In this document: in pieces, positions 10,683 to 20,478 of the stretch
How positions within the stretch are numbered: the first letter of the stretch is position 1
Layout of the letters: each line of letters starts with the position of its first letter
DNA from: a virus
Strand: one strand, 5' to 3'
Virus record (IMG/VR): IMGVR_UViG_3300033144_000732
Location: 1-64,000 of that record
DNA: 64,000 bases
Made by a program: the position numbers and the translations under genes
The notes under the pieces: model-generated
Seen by the model: the letters and a program-made list of their open reading frames with translations, nothing else
What the model was told of the DNA's origin: nothing
Databases searched by the model: none

Positions 10683-10714
10683 ATCACTATTTGTATCAAA
10701 TGTGCTTTCTGGTG

Positions 10715-10757
10715 TTATTGTTCCATTTGCTCTCTTAAGTAATGTAACTCTTCCATA
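10715..10757 (-). other. -1 frame junction that splits the virion RNA polymerase
   Basis: The upstream polymerase ORF stops with TAA at 10715, while the downstream ORF is open in the -1 frame from 10757. One extra A in the ACAATAACACC segment (around 10717-10722) would join the chains as LREQMEQ-ITPESTFDTNSD-LEYTT, about 4540 residues in total. No classical X-XXY-YYZ slippery heptamer lies in the overlap. The break may be a missing base in the assembly, a real mutation or an unusual recoding site. Confidence 0.7.
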
Positions 10758-13700
10758 TTAGGTTTAGCAACCCACACACCATCTACTTGTGTTGACGTAT
10801 ATTCTTTTGTTAATACAGTAACAGACATTTTAACTGCTGTCTGACCATCCATATATACATACTTCTTAGAGTTAATTAAGTCTTGATTCTTAGCTAGACT
10901 ATATGACTCAGAGTTCTGACCAAATATTCTATCACCTGTAACTTCATTACCAACATCTATTGTATCATACATTGCTGCCATAGCAGGACTCAACCTACCA
11001 AAACCAAACATAGTATATCTTGATCCTTTAGCTGTAATGTAAGCTTGTGCATCTGCTCTATCAATTGAGTTTTGTGTAATACTTGATGATGCCTGTGGCT
11101 CAGAAAAAGCAAACATATTAAATGATTTGCTTGGATGGAATATACCTAGATTGTTATCTGTAACTTCTGAATAAGCGCTATAGTATGCAGCATTATTAAG
11201 CTTTGCTCTTTTAACCTTATCAACCATACCCTTTAAAGAAACAGCTTGATCACCTAATATTAATTCATTAATAGATCTTGAGTTTACCCAGTTATTAAAA
11301 AATATCTGTTGTAAGTTATGATTCATATTACTATTCAGATTCAATCTTGCTTCTGAAATAGTTACTTCAGATCTTTGAACTCCTTGTGCTATTGTTAAAC
11401 CAGATTTTACTTGCTCAGATAACAAATCTTTAATCTGCATTTCATTAAGCATAGCATCAAAGGCATCAAACGCTTCTTTTAAATTTCTTTTAATATCTGC
11501 TCTTAAAGAAGCTGGTGTTTTACCGGCACCCTTAAGCGCTTGATTAAGCGTTAAAGCTGGATTATCTGATTCAACAGATCTAAAAGCTTCTTCAACTAAA
11601 GCATCTTGGGTTGCTCCATCAAACACATTACCATTATTAAAGAAACTAAACGCTCTACCTTCTTTACTATCATTAAAACCTTGAATGTTTGATAATCCTT
11701 CAGGATCAACTCCTGTACTTTGAAATACTGATAGTCTTCTTGCTTCTCTTGCTATTCTTAAGTATTCATTTTCTATACTAGAATAAAACACATTGATAAG
11801 CTGAGGGGTAAGATCAACCTTATCACCCTTCATTGTAACAGCCTTAATTATAGGTAGCGTTACTAAATCACCAGTGTTTGAAGCCTCCATAACCCTGATA
11901 AAAGTAGGAGACAAACCAACTTGAGTTTTACCTAAACCTTCTACAGAAGATACAACACCACTTCTAGTATTGAATTCAGCAGTATATAAATTGATTAACT
12001 CTAAAGCAAACTCTTGTGGAGTGAACTCACCAAAAGCCTGTGTAGCTTTATTAGGTTTTAAAGATGAATTTAACAGATCTTCATTTGTTTCAGAACCATC
12101 TTCTAAAATCTTATCTTTAATTTTACTACCTGCAAGTCTTATTACTTGAAGCTTTTGTTCTTTAGAAAGATTTCTAAATGCTTCATTATTTAATAAGTAA
12201 TTGTTTTTTAAGAAATCATCAGCCTCTAGGTTCTTTATTGTTTCCTCATTATTCAAACTTTGTATTGCTCTAGTATGCAACGTTGGTAGTTGATGAGCAA
12301 AAACCAAATCATTGTTTGGATTAACAAAAGACGTAGCACCAACTGACTCATCAAATGCTGCGTTTTGAACAGCTAGTGTTGCAAGTCTAGAAGATAAACC
12401 TGCTTGGCTTTTAGAAAATATATTTCTGTTTTGTTGGAAAGCCTGATTTAATTCAGTCAATAATGTATATGACATTGGTGACTGCTCAGAAAAACCATCA
12501 ATAAGAATTTGTGTTTGAGGATCTCTATTTGCTGCTGGTATAGTCTGACCTAAAGTATATAACATATAAAGAGGGCTGATTCTTAAACCAGTTAAGTCAA
12601 AAAGCCTTTCTGTATAGTTTTTAGATTTTGCCTGCATATCCACAAAGCTTCCTGTGTCAGAGTCCATATCTTCTTGTATGGATTTTACAAGATCAACTAA
12701 ACGTATCTTTCTATTTGGATCACTGGTATATAATTTTCTTCTATTAATATAAGCTTGAGACCACTGGTCTAACTGAGAATTAACATTATCTCTATCCGTA
12801 GCTTTATAAATAAGTATACCACCGCTACTATCTCTTTCAACAAATATGTAATCTAGTCTACTATTTTGAAAACCTTTTAATATTGACTGTAATAAAGCAC
12901 CATCTTTTATATTAGCCAATGGAGCATCAGAATTTAAATCTTCTGGTGTTACACCAACATCATTTAAAAGTCTATCAACAACAGCCTTCATTTGAGGATT
13001 TAATCTAGAAAAAGAATATGCTCTTTTTAGCATACCCACATGGCTCTCTGTATTTTTTACAGCTTTTAGTAAACCATTATAGACTTCATTAAATTTAACT
13101 GGAACAATTAACTCTTGACCATTTGCTAATGTCTTATTACCAAAGTAGTCTGTCTCAGCCATAGTTGTAGTAGCAATGTATGAGCGCAGTTTAAAACTTA
13201 GAGAATTAAACCCACCTATCATAGAAGCATCTTTATCAAACTCACTAACAGATCTTAATCCTAATGTGTCTTCAGTATCCTCTATTCTTAGTTCTTTATT
13301 TGCAGGCATATCTGCAATAATGTTAACTAATGCCAGTACTTCTTTTTTAATGTCTTCTGGATATGTTTTGAAAGCATCTTCAATTGTTTGGAGTACCTCT
13401 CTTTTTGGTCCTTGTATACCAGCATTGTGTATACTAGATGTATCATATAATAATCTGAATTCTAGTAAAAGATCATCCATCATTGATTGTGGGCTAAATT
13501 GATCTTCCCCTAATAATTTTAAATCTTGTACTTGCTTTACAAACATAGCTGCCATAGATCTGACTATAGTATCTGCTATATCTGTATCTAAATATAAATA
13601 TCCTACATCATTACCAGTTCTAGTCTCTTGTTTAGAATCATATCTAATTAATGCATTGGCAATACTCATATTACCACTTAGACTATCATCTAACGTTGTA

Positions 13701-16700
13701 AACTCATTTGTCTGTGGATTAGCATCTCTATACTTACCTGAATCTATATTTTCAAATAGTGTTTGTAATTCATTAGTAGTATATCTAGAGAATACTGCTT
13801 TTATAAACTCAATAATTCTAGTAAATAGATTCTTTACATCTGCATCTGTCTTACTAGACTTAGGATTCATCTTGAACTTTTCAAACTCATCTGCCATGTA
13901 CTCTTCAGCAAACTCATTTTCTAATTGTTCTTGAGTCATACCCTGATACTTCTCAGCGCTGTTTCTAAATCTTTCTAGAGTCTCTTTGTATTTATTGCCG
14001 TATTTAGCTTTTACTTCTCTTTTAGCAATCCTTCTGTATTTATTTATGTCTTCTTGTGATAGCAACATTCTAAATACACCATGAAAAGCTTCATGATATT
14101 TAAATGGACTTGTTGCACTAGTGTAGATTACACCATCTACTGTAATGCCTCCTGCTATACGGTTAAGATTTAAAACAAAAGCACCAACTCTTTGGTAGCC
14201 TGCGTTTACACCATTGTCCGCTATAGTAGTAAGATCCTCTATAGAGAAGTTATCAGGCAGATTTTCACTTGCCCAATCTAAGAATTCATTATAGTCTTCT
14301 ACTCTTTGTACTTCTGTAGTAGCACCAATAAGTTTATTAGCACCACTTTCTAATGACTTACGTAGTTTTAGAAGTCTTTGATATTCTTTACTTTCATCTA
14401 AAGCTTTATACTTTTCTTTTCCAGATAAACCTTCTGTAAGTTCTCTTTCTAAGTTTGCTATATCTCTTTTTACTTCATCTAATTTAGTTTCTTTCTTTGG
14501 AGTTTCAGTTGAAGTACTCATAGAACCAGGACCACCCAATGTTGCAACTTTGAAATTAACACTGTTTGCAATAACAGAGTTGTTCATCATCTCCTCTTCA
14601 CGTGGAGAAAGTTCTTCACCTCTTAAGATTTTATTTATTAAATGATCAATACTCTCTTGATTATCTGCAAAATCATTTGATAAATTATCATTAAACTCTG
14701 CATCAGATTGATCTAATACACTTTCTTCTGCTTCTTCTGCAGTTTCTGGTCTTTTACTATTTTCTACTTCCTCTTGGCTTTCTACTTTTTGTCTTTTAGA
14801 TCTAGGAATAAAAGGTACATTACCCGCACTTTGTAATGCTTCTGAGCTAGCACCAACAATAATAGTTTGTCCTGTTATAACTTTTGGATCAACTTGTGTT
14901 GTAGAGTTTTCTACTATAGTTTCAGCTTTAGCTTCATTGCTAAATGTTCTTCTAAAGTTCTTTGGTTTAAGAACCGCTTTTGCAGCTTTAACAGCAGGAT
15001 CCTCATTAAATCTACTAATAAGGGTTTCTAACTTTTCTTGCTGTGTATCAGTTGAATTTACTTCTTCAGGTGTAAGACCTACATTTACAGTCTTTTCAAG
15101 TTGATTATTATCTAATGAGAAAAATATACTACCGTCCTTTCCAACTTTTAGCTCAATGTGATTTCCTGGTATAGAACTAATAAACAGATCTTCAACATCT
15201 GTTTTATTATTAAAATCATATGCTTCTTCTGTTGCTTTAGCTTCATCAGTAATCTTACCTACTTCTATTGCTTTATCTACAACTTTAACAAATAAAGCAT
15301 TTCTTTCTTGGTCTGTTAAAGTAGTAGGTTTAAGATTTACTTTAGCATACTTACCATTTGGTAATTTTACAATAGCAACATATCTATCAGTACCACTTAA
15401 TATATTACTTTGATTTTGTAACTCTAAACCAGCCATGATATCATCAAATAACTTCACCCTTTCATCTCCTTGTGCTGTTGTATTATAATCTAGAGTTCTA
15501 ATACCGCCCACTTCAGGATTGGCTCTTAAGTTAAAAACAAAAATATTACCTGCATCATCTGCTGTGTTATAAGCAAGTGCATCTAGCTTTTTATCTTTTT
15601 TATCAAAAGCAACTCTTCCACCTTTTACATCTAGTTCAATTGTAAATGGTAGTGTACCGTTTTGAAAATATAATGGACCATCAGTAAAATCATATGAGTC
15701 AAATGTCTGGCTAATTAAAGCATTTAATGTAAAGGCTTTTCTAACAGCCTCTAACTTTTCATCTTTAGTTAACTCATTAGACTTAATAGGTAAAACAGTA
15801 TTAGAAGCTTGTCTAGAATTAATATTTCTAGGATCAACTTCTTGTCTTGTTTCTTGATCAAATATTGAGTATGCATCTGTATTTATATAACCAAAGACAC
15901 CATCAGAGCTAATACTTGGTGTTATATCTTCAGGCCAATTGGCAAGAAGCTCTTGTCTTAGATCTTCACTACCCAATCTAACTCCTATGTAATATTTACT
16001 TCTATATCTTTTAATTAAAGGATTTGACTCACCATATTTATTACCAGCAATGTCTTCAACAGCCAATTGATCTTGCGTTAGTGTACCACCTTTTGGATCT
16101 AGCATAACAACTAACTCTAAACTTTCCATTTGTTTTGGAGATAGTTGTGTCATAATATAATTAAAACTTTCTTTAGCTTGTGCTAAAATAGCTCTACGCT
16201 CATCCAAATCAGTTACCCCACCATAATTGACGTGAGGATACATAGTAAATAAATCTTGACTTTTGATTCTACTAACGTTGTCTGATAATAAACTAAAATC
16301 AGCAACAATAGGTATATATGATCCGTTAAACTGCCCAGGATATACTTTTACAGTAGCTTTATCTTTTTCTTTTTTAGTTCCGTTTTTCTTGGTTACATCA
16401 ATAATTCTTAATACACCTTTTGCTGCTTGCTTAGGAGTACTTAAGATAATATATTTAATACCATCTTTCATTATTTGCATACCTTGATGTAAGTCAGTAA
16501 CACCATCAAAAGCAAACGGTGCTGAATCAGGTACATTTGCATCTAGACCCATTACTAATGCTTCTTTTGCTCTTGACGCATCTAAGAATGTTCCAAACAC
16601 AGATCCATAATTACTATCTAAGAATTCTATTTGTTCCTTAGATAGTTCATTACCTTTTTTATCTAGTATACGGTATTGTTTAGTTACTGCATCTGTTTGA

Positions 16701-19700
16701 GGATCTATGATAGTATACTCAATAACATTAGCAGTTTGTCCTTCTTTATATACAGTTTGTGCTTGATTACCCTGGAAGGCCTCACCTTCTGTAACATCTA
16801 TATCCTCTAGTTCTACAAAATCATTTAACGTTAAGTCAGATTGATTTAATATAGTTGTTAAAATTGGTGTTTGTGCCAATCTATCAGGAGTAGATAAAAA
16901 CTCTGCAAAGCCCTCATCAGTTTCTAAGAACTGTTTTTCTATAGGCTTATTATACATAACATTACCATTTGGATCAGCTGTCATTGGTCCAGCTGCCCAA
17001 ACTTTTTTCATTGCAATGAATGTTGCTTTAATATTTTTAGCTTGCTTACTATTATTCCATTCTTCTGGACTAAGAGGTTCACCATCTAGCAATGCCTGTT
17101 GAGCTGCATATTTTCTATACTGATTTCTTAGGATCTCATCTAACATAGGTGTTATCCTACTACTATCAATATCTATAGGAGGCAAACCAGCATCATCAAG
17201 AATTTGATCTAAAGCTGTTCTCGTTTCTTCCGCTGCTTCTGACGCAATATCCTCTTCAGTTTTTTCTGCTTGTTCTGTTTGTTTTTCTCTTCTTGTTTCT
17301 TTGTAAGCATTTAAAAGTCTTTCTATTTGATCATACCTTGCTTTATTGTTTTTGGGATCTACATAACCATAATCATCATAAAAGTCTGTTAAGTAATCTG
17401 CATTTCCAGTTTTAAGAAATGCACTTACCTGTACTAAATCAGGATATATACCAAGCTTTCCTAGTTGGTTTATTAATTCATTAGCCTCAATAATATCTGT
17501 ATATTGTTCTGCTGCTTCTCTAACTAACTCAGCACGTCTATCACCTAACTCTTTGTTTACTTGATATTGTCTATCAGATATTTCTGCTATTCTTTCTGGG
17601 TTACCCAAATACTCCAATGCTTTATAATAGGTCTTCTGTCTACCTTTTAACGCACCATAATCTACTATCATGTCAAGAGCTTCATTCATAGCATCTTCAC
17701 TTACAAAAGCACCAGAAGTAGAAGCCATGTATCTAACATAATTTCTAAACTCTCTTCTTAAAGCATTCATTCTTCTTCTATCAAAAGAACCATCTTTCTT
17801 TGTAAACTTAGGATCACTAACAAACTTTTTAAAAGCTTGAAGTCTTTTTATCTTTTCAGCTTTTACTTTATTTGTTTCTCCAATACCTGTATCAGCCCCT
17901 TTTGTAGCAGCAATCTCTGCTGTTAACAATGTTATTTCTCTATCAATAGAGTCAACATCTAATAGTACAGTTAAGTCTTTAGCAGCCATTCCATCAAACA
18001 AAGGCTCACTTTCTAGTCTACTAAATAAATCATTTGCTCTTTCTGTTGCTCTAATAAACGTGCTATTAGTAAACATATATAAATACTTAGCATGCTCATA
18101 TGCAGCTTGTCTATATGCTTCTTGCTCATACTCACGTGGTTGAGTTTTTCTATTGAACTTCTTTTTATCAAAAGGATTTGGGAACTTTTCTTCAACCTCA
18201 AAAAACATTTTCTCTGCTTTATCCATACGGTCAAGAGTGTCCTGCAAACGCTCACGTGCTTTACCACTTTTGATCTCATCTTTGGTTAACTCAGGAAATG
18301 CTTCTGCTAATTCTTCATCAGATAACTTTTGAAATGCTTCTATTTGATTTCTAAAAGCACCAGACTTACCACCTGCAAATATTGTATAGTATTGTTGGAA
18401 CTTAGCAAAATCTTTTTGATCAATAAAACCAAATAAATCTTTAGAATATACATTTTGCTTCATGTTTTCAGCAACTTCCTTTTGTATATTAAAGTTCATC
18501 TTATTTGGATCAAGCATTTCTGTTGGATCAATTGATTGATTATTCCATGCTTCATTGTATACTTTAACAAGATTATTTATAAACTCTTCTCTATTAGCTT
18601 TATGTTCAGCATAGGCTTCTTTTTGTGCTTTGGTACCCATACCAAATAAACCATAGTTATAGACTGCTGGAACACCTTGGAAGAATAATTTTTGAGGTAA
18701 GGATACAAGTCCACCCATTAAGAAACCAGACATAAATACTTCTAAACCTTCTTCTGAAAATTGACTACCCATTGCAGACAACATCATTTCTTTTTGTAGT
18801 GCCTCGCCACCTGCAGTAGGATCTTTTATTACTTCTCCATAATAACCTTTAGTTGCTGCTGATATAGCTTCTTGACCAATCTCTTGAACACCTTCTGCAA
18901 CATTTGCAGCAAAATAATCTAAAGTTGCTAATGCACCTGAGCCAGCTAAACCTCTCCAACCACCTGCTTTTACTTTTGCTGTAAAACCTTTCCAACCTGT
19001 ACCAGCATTTTTAAAAGGATTTAAAATCTTTTTACCAGCACTATCTACTGCTTTTTTACCAGCAGTATTAACTATACCTTTTTGTACACCACTAGCAAAA
19101 GTATTACCTAATGATTTAGTAATGGCACCTTTGAATCCACGCAATGCAGTACCTAACACAAACCAGTTACTTGCATAAATTAATGGAGCATTTGCCATTA
19201 AGGTGTAAAATTGTGCCTTATCTGCACTACGTTGTATTCTTGCTACTTCTTCTTCAGTTAATGCTTTACCACCTTTTTGTGCACTCAAGTCATTCATACC
19301 TTGAGCCATTACATCATTGTATACCATACCTGACTCTAGCTTAGCTTCTGCCATTGCAAGGTTTACCATTTGGACATCTCTATAGAATCCACCAAAAGCA
19401 ACAGATGCTTTGGCCATATTAGATAAGTTTTGACCTGTATTCTTTGCTGTCTTTAAAGATTTAATTGCTGCTACAGTATTTGGAGTAAACGCATTACCTA
19501 ATCCATTAGCTACTACTTTACCACCACTTTTAGCAGCAGTCCAAAAATCTCTTGCAGTTTCTAAGTTTCTTGCTTGTTGTAAAATTTTGCGTGAATACTG
19601 ACCTATATCTTTTATTCTATATATTGCTTTACCTAGTTTTGCAATATTAAAACCTGTTCTAGCTACAGCTGCAGGTGCAGCACTACCACCAGAAAGATAT

Positions 19701-20467
19701 GTAGCTCCTGCTAATAAAAGTTCTTCAAATGCTACAGATCCAATAATACCCATAGTGTATGCAGAGTTAGCAAATAAATTATTTGTAAATGCTAATGCTC
19801 CATCTCTTGAACTAGACATAATACCCATAGCATCAGCGTATTCACTAGCACCATCTAAATCTGGCTCTAAATAATTTCCACTAAATAAGCTACCATATGA
19901 ATTATACACACTTGCAAAACCACCTGCTGCAACACTCCACCATTGACTACGCATTCTAGTAAAGTCATCCCAAATAGTTGAGTTTGCGTTATAATAGTTT
20001 TCCATACTTGAAGTAGGAGAATATCCTAAATCATCAAACTCTGGATGCTCATAGTATCTCATAAATTGAGTTTGCCTTGCACCAGAAAAAGTAGGAGAAA
20101 CAGGAAGTTCAGCCTGAGACTTTGGAGTTAAAGTCATTCCAGCTTTCATGTTTCCTGCAACATCATAAACATCTAATGGTTTCTCTTGGTCTGTTGGATT
20201 AAATGTATCTGAAGAATAGCTTGGAGCAACACCTAAACTAGCCATAGCATTAATGCCATACTTATCAATCATTGGCTTTGCAGCATTTAAACCAGCATAA
20301 AAATCTGGATCTGCAAGAACATTCTTAGTGTTTATCTCCTCTGGGGTTTCAAACATTTCCTCAATAGGGGTAAACTTGAACTGCCCTTCAGGTATAATAC
20401 TCTGTGGGGCAGGTCTTTGAGATTGTTCAATAGCGCTATTTAATGGCGTTTTAGATTGATTCTCCAT
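10715..20467 (-). CDS. Giant virion protein: membrane-active region, zincin protease site and beta-like half of the RNA polymerase (3250 aa)
   Basis: Three regions stand out. (1) Residues about 200-620 alternate hydrophobic stretches (SAYTMGIIGSVAFEELLLAG, GFLMGGLVSLPQ) with a conserved-looking AEGVQEIGQEA motif, suggesting membrane interaction during ejection. (2) At residues 2125-2129 lies HEAFH in a helix after a beta strand, followed by ENEFAEEYMADEF, which could supply the third Glu ligand of a zincin metallopeptidase. (3) The last ~180 residues resemble the first double-psi barrel of crAss-like virion RNA polymerases: GDQAVSLKG, VKRAK, DAQAYITAKG (from about 3139) and KMSVTVLTKEY with Lys3213 and Lys3221 as candidates for the beta-type catalytic lysines. 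The catalytic Asp motif is in the next gene, in a different frame. The protease may process the polyprotein or act in the host; this is inference. The ATG start lies 11 bases after the preceding gene's stop. Confidence 0.9.
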   Translation of the reverse strand: MENQSKTPLNSAIEQSQRPAPQSIIPEGQFKFTPIEEMFETPEEINTKNVLADPDFYAGLNAAKPMIDKYGINAMASLGVAPSYSSDTFNPTDQEKPLDVYDVAGNMKAGMTLTPKSQAELPVSPTFSGARQTQFMRYYEHPEFDDLGYSPTSSMENYYNANSTIWDDFTRMRSQWWSVAAGGFASVYNSYGSLFSGNYLEPDLDGASEYADAMGIMSSSRDGALAFTNNLFANSAYTMGIIGSVAFEELLLAGATYLSGGSAAPAAVARTGFNIAKLGKAIYRIKDIGQYSRKILQQARNLETARDFWTAAKSGGKVVANGLGNAFTPNTVAAIKSLKTAKNTGQNLSNMAKASVAFGGFYRDVQMVNLAMAEAKLESGMVYNDVMAQGMNDLSAQKGGKALTEEEVARIQRSADKAQFYTLMANAPLIYASNWFVLGTALRGFKGAITKSLGNTFASGVQKGIVNTAGKKAVDSAGKKILNPFKNAGTGWKGFTAKVKAGGWRGLAGSGALATLDYFAANVAEGVQEIGQEAISAATKGYYGEVIKDPTAGGEALQKEMMLSAMGSQFSEEGLEVFMSGFLMGGLVSLPQKLFFQGVPAVYNYGLFGMGTKAQKEAYAEHKANREEFINNLVKVYNEAWNNQSIDPTEMLDPNKMNFNIQKEVAENMKQNVYSKDLFGFIDQKDFAKFQQYYTIFAGGKSGAFRNQIEAFQKLSDEELAEAFPELTKDEIKSGKARERLQDTLDRMDKAEKMFFEVEEKFPNPFDKKKFNRKTQPREYEQEAYRQAAYEHAKYLYMFTNSTFIRATERANDLFSRLESEPLFDGMAAKDLTVLLDVDSIDREITLLTAEIAATKGADTGIGETNKVKAEKIKRLQAFKKFVSDPKFTKKDGSFDRRRMNALRREFRNYVRYMASTSGAFVSEDAMNEALDMIVDYGALKGRQKTYYKALEYLGNPERIAEISDRQYQVNKELGDRRAELVREAAEQYTDIIEANELINQLGKLGIYPDLVQVSAFLKTGNADYLTDFYDDYGYVDPKNNKARYDQIERLLNAYKETRREKQTEQAEKTEEDIASEAAEETRTALDQILDDAGLPPIDIDSSRITPMLDEILRNQYRKYAAQQALLDGEPLSPEEWNNSKQAKNIKATFIAMKKVWAAGPMTADPNGNVMYNKPIEKQFLETDEGFAEFLSTPDRLAQTPILTTILNQSDLTLNDFVELEDIDVTEGEAFQGNQAQTVYKEGQTANVIEYTIIDPQTDAVTKQYRILDKKGNELSKEQIEFLDSNYGSVFGTFLDASRAKEALVMGLDANVPDSAPFAFDGVTDLHQGMQIMKDGIKYIILSTPKQAAKGVLRIIDVTKKNGTKKEKDKATVKVYPGQFNGSYIPIVADFSLLSDNVSRIKSQDLFTMYPHVNYGGVTDLDERRAILAQAKESFNYIMTQLSPKQMESLELVVMLDPKGGTLTQDQLAVEDIAGNKYGESNPLIKRYRSKYYIGVRLGSEDLRQELLANWPEDITPSISSDGVFGYINTDAYSIFDQETRQEVDPRNINSRQASNTVLPIKSNELTKDEKLEAVRKAFTLNALISQTFDSYDFTDGPLYFQNGTLPFTIELDVKGGRVAFDKKDKKLDALAYNTADDAGNIFVFNLRANPEVGGIRTLDYNTTAQGDERVKLFDDIMAGLELQNQSNILSGTDRYVAIVKLPNGKYAKVNLKPTTLTDQERNALFVKVVDKAIEVGKITDEAKATEEAYDFNNKTDVEDLFISSIPGNHIELKVGKDGSIFFSLDNNQLEKTVNVGLTPEEVNSTDTQQEKLETLISRFNEDPAVKAAKAVLKPKNFRRTFSNEAKAETIVENSTTQVDPKVITGQTIIVGASSEALQSAGNVPFIPRSKRQKVESQEEVENSKRPETAEEAEESVLDQSDAEFNDNLSNDFADNQESIDHLINKILRGEELSPREEEMMNNSVIANSVNFKVATLGGPGSMSTSTETPKKETKLDEVKRDIANLERELTEGLSGKEKYKALDESKEYQRLLKLRKSLESGANKLIGATTEVQRVEDYNEFLDWASENLPDNFSIEDLTTIADNGVNAGYQRVGAFVLNLNRIAGGITVDGVIYTSATSPFKYHEAFHGVFRMLLSQEDINKYRRIAKREVKAKYGNKYKETLERFRNSAEKYQGMTQEQLENEFAEEYMADEFEKFKMNPKSSKTDADVKNLFTRIIEFIKAVFSRYTTNELQTLFENIDSGKYRDANPQTNEFTTLDDSLSGNMSIANALIRYDSKQETRTGNDVGYLYLDTDIADTIVRSMAAMFVKQVQDLKLLGEDQFSPQSMMDDLLLEFRLLYDTSSIHNAGIQGPKREVLQTIEDAFKTYPEDIKKEVLALVNIIADMPANKELRIEDTEDTLGLRSVSEFDKDASMIGGFNSLSFKLRSYIATTTMAETDYFGNKTLANGQELIVPVKFNEVYNGLLKAVKNTESHVGMLKRAYSFSRLNPQMKAVVDRLLNDVGVTPEDLNSDAPLANIKDGALLQSILKGFQNSRLDYIFVERDSSGGILIYKATDRDNVNSQLDQWSQAYINRRKLYTSDPNRKIRLVDLVKSIQEDMDSDTGSFVDMQAKSKNYTERLFDLTGLRISPLYMLYTLGQTIPAANRDPQTQILIDGFSEQSPMSYTLLTELNQAFQQNRNIFSKSQAGLSSRLATLAVQNAAFDESVGATSFVNPNNDLVFAHQLPTLHTRAIQSLNNEETIKNLEADDFLKNNYLLNNEAFRNLSKEQKLQVIRLAGSKIKDKILEDGSETNEDLLNSSLKPNKATQAFGEFTPQEFALELINLYTAEFNTRSGVVSSVEGLGKTQVGLSPTFIRVMEASNTGDLVTLPIIKAVTMKGDKVDLTPQLINVFYSSIENEYLRIAREARRLSVFQSTGVDPEGLSNIQGFNDSKEGRAFSFFNNGNVFDGATQDALVEEAFRSVESDNPALTLNQALKGAGKTPASLRADIKRNLKEAFDAFDAMLNEMQIKDLLSEQVKSGLTIAQGVQRSEVTISEARLNLNSNMNHNLQQIFFNNWVNSRSINELILGDQAVSLKGMVDKVKRAKLNNAAYYSAYSEVTDNNLGIFHPSKSFNMFAFSEPQASSSITQNSIDRADAQAYITAKGSRYTMFGFGRLSPAMAAMYDTIDVGNEVTGDRIFGQNSESYSLAKNQDLINSKKYVYMDGQTAVKMSVTVLTKEYTSTQVDGVWVAKPNMEELHYLREQMEQ

Positions 20468-20478
20468 CTGTCTCTTAT

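Noticed and set aside
10715-10757. Programmed -1 frameshift with slippery heptamer
   Set aside because: No X-XXY-YYZ heptamer and no obvious downstream pseudoknot could be seen in the overlap, so recoding is kept only as an alternative.
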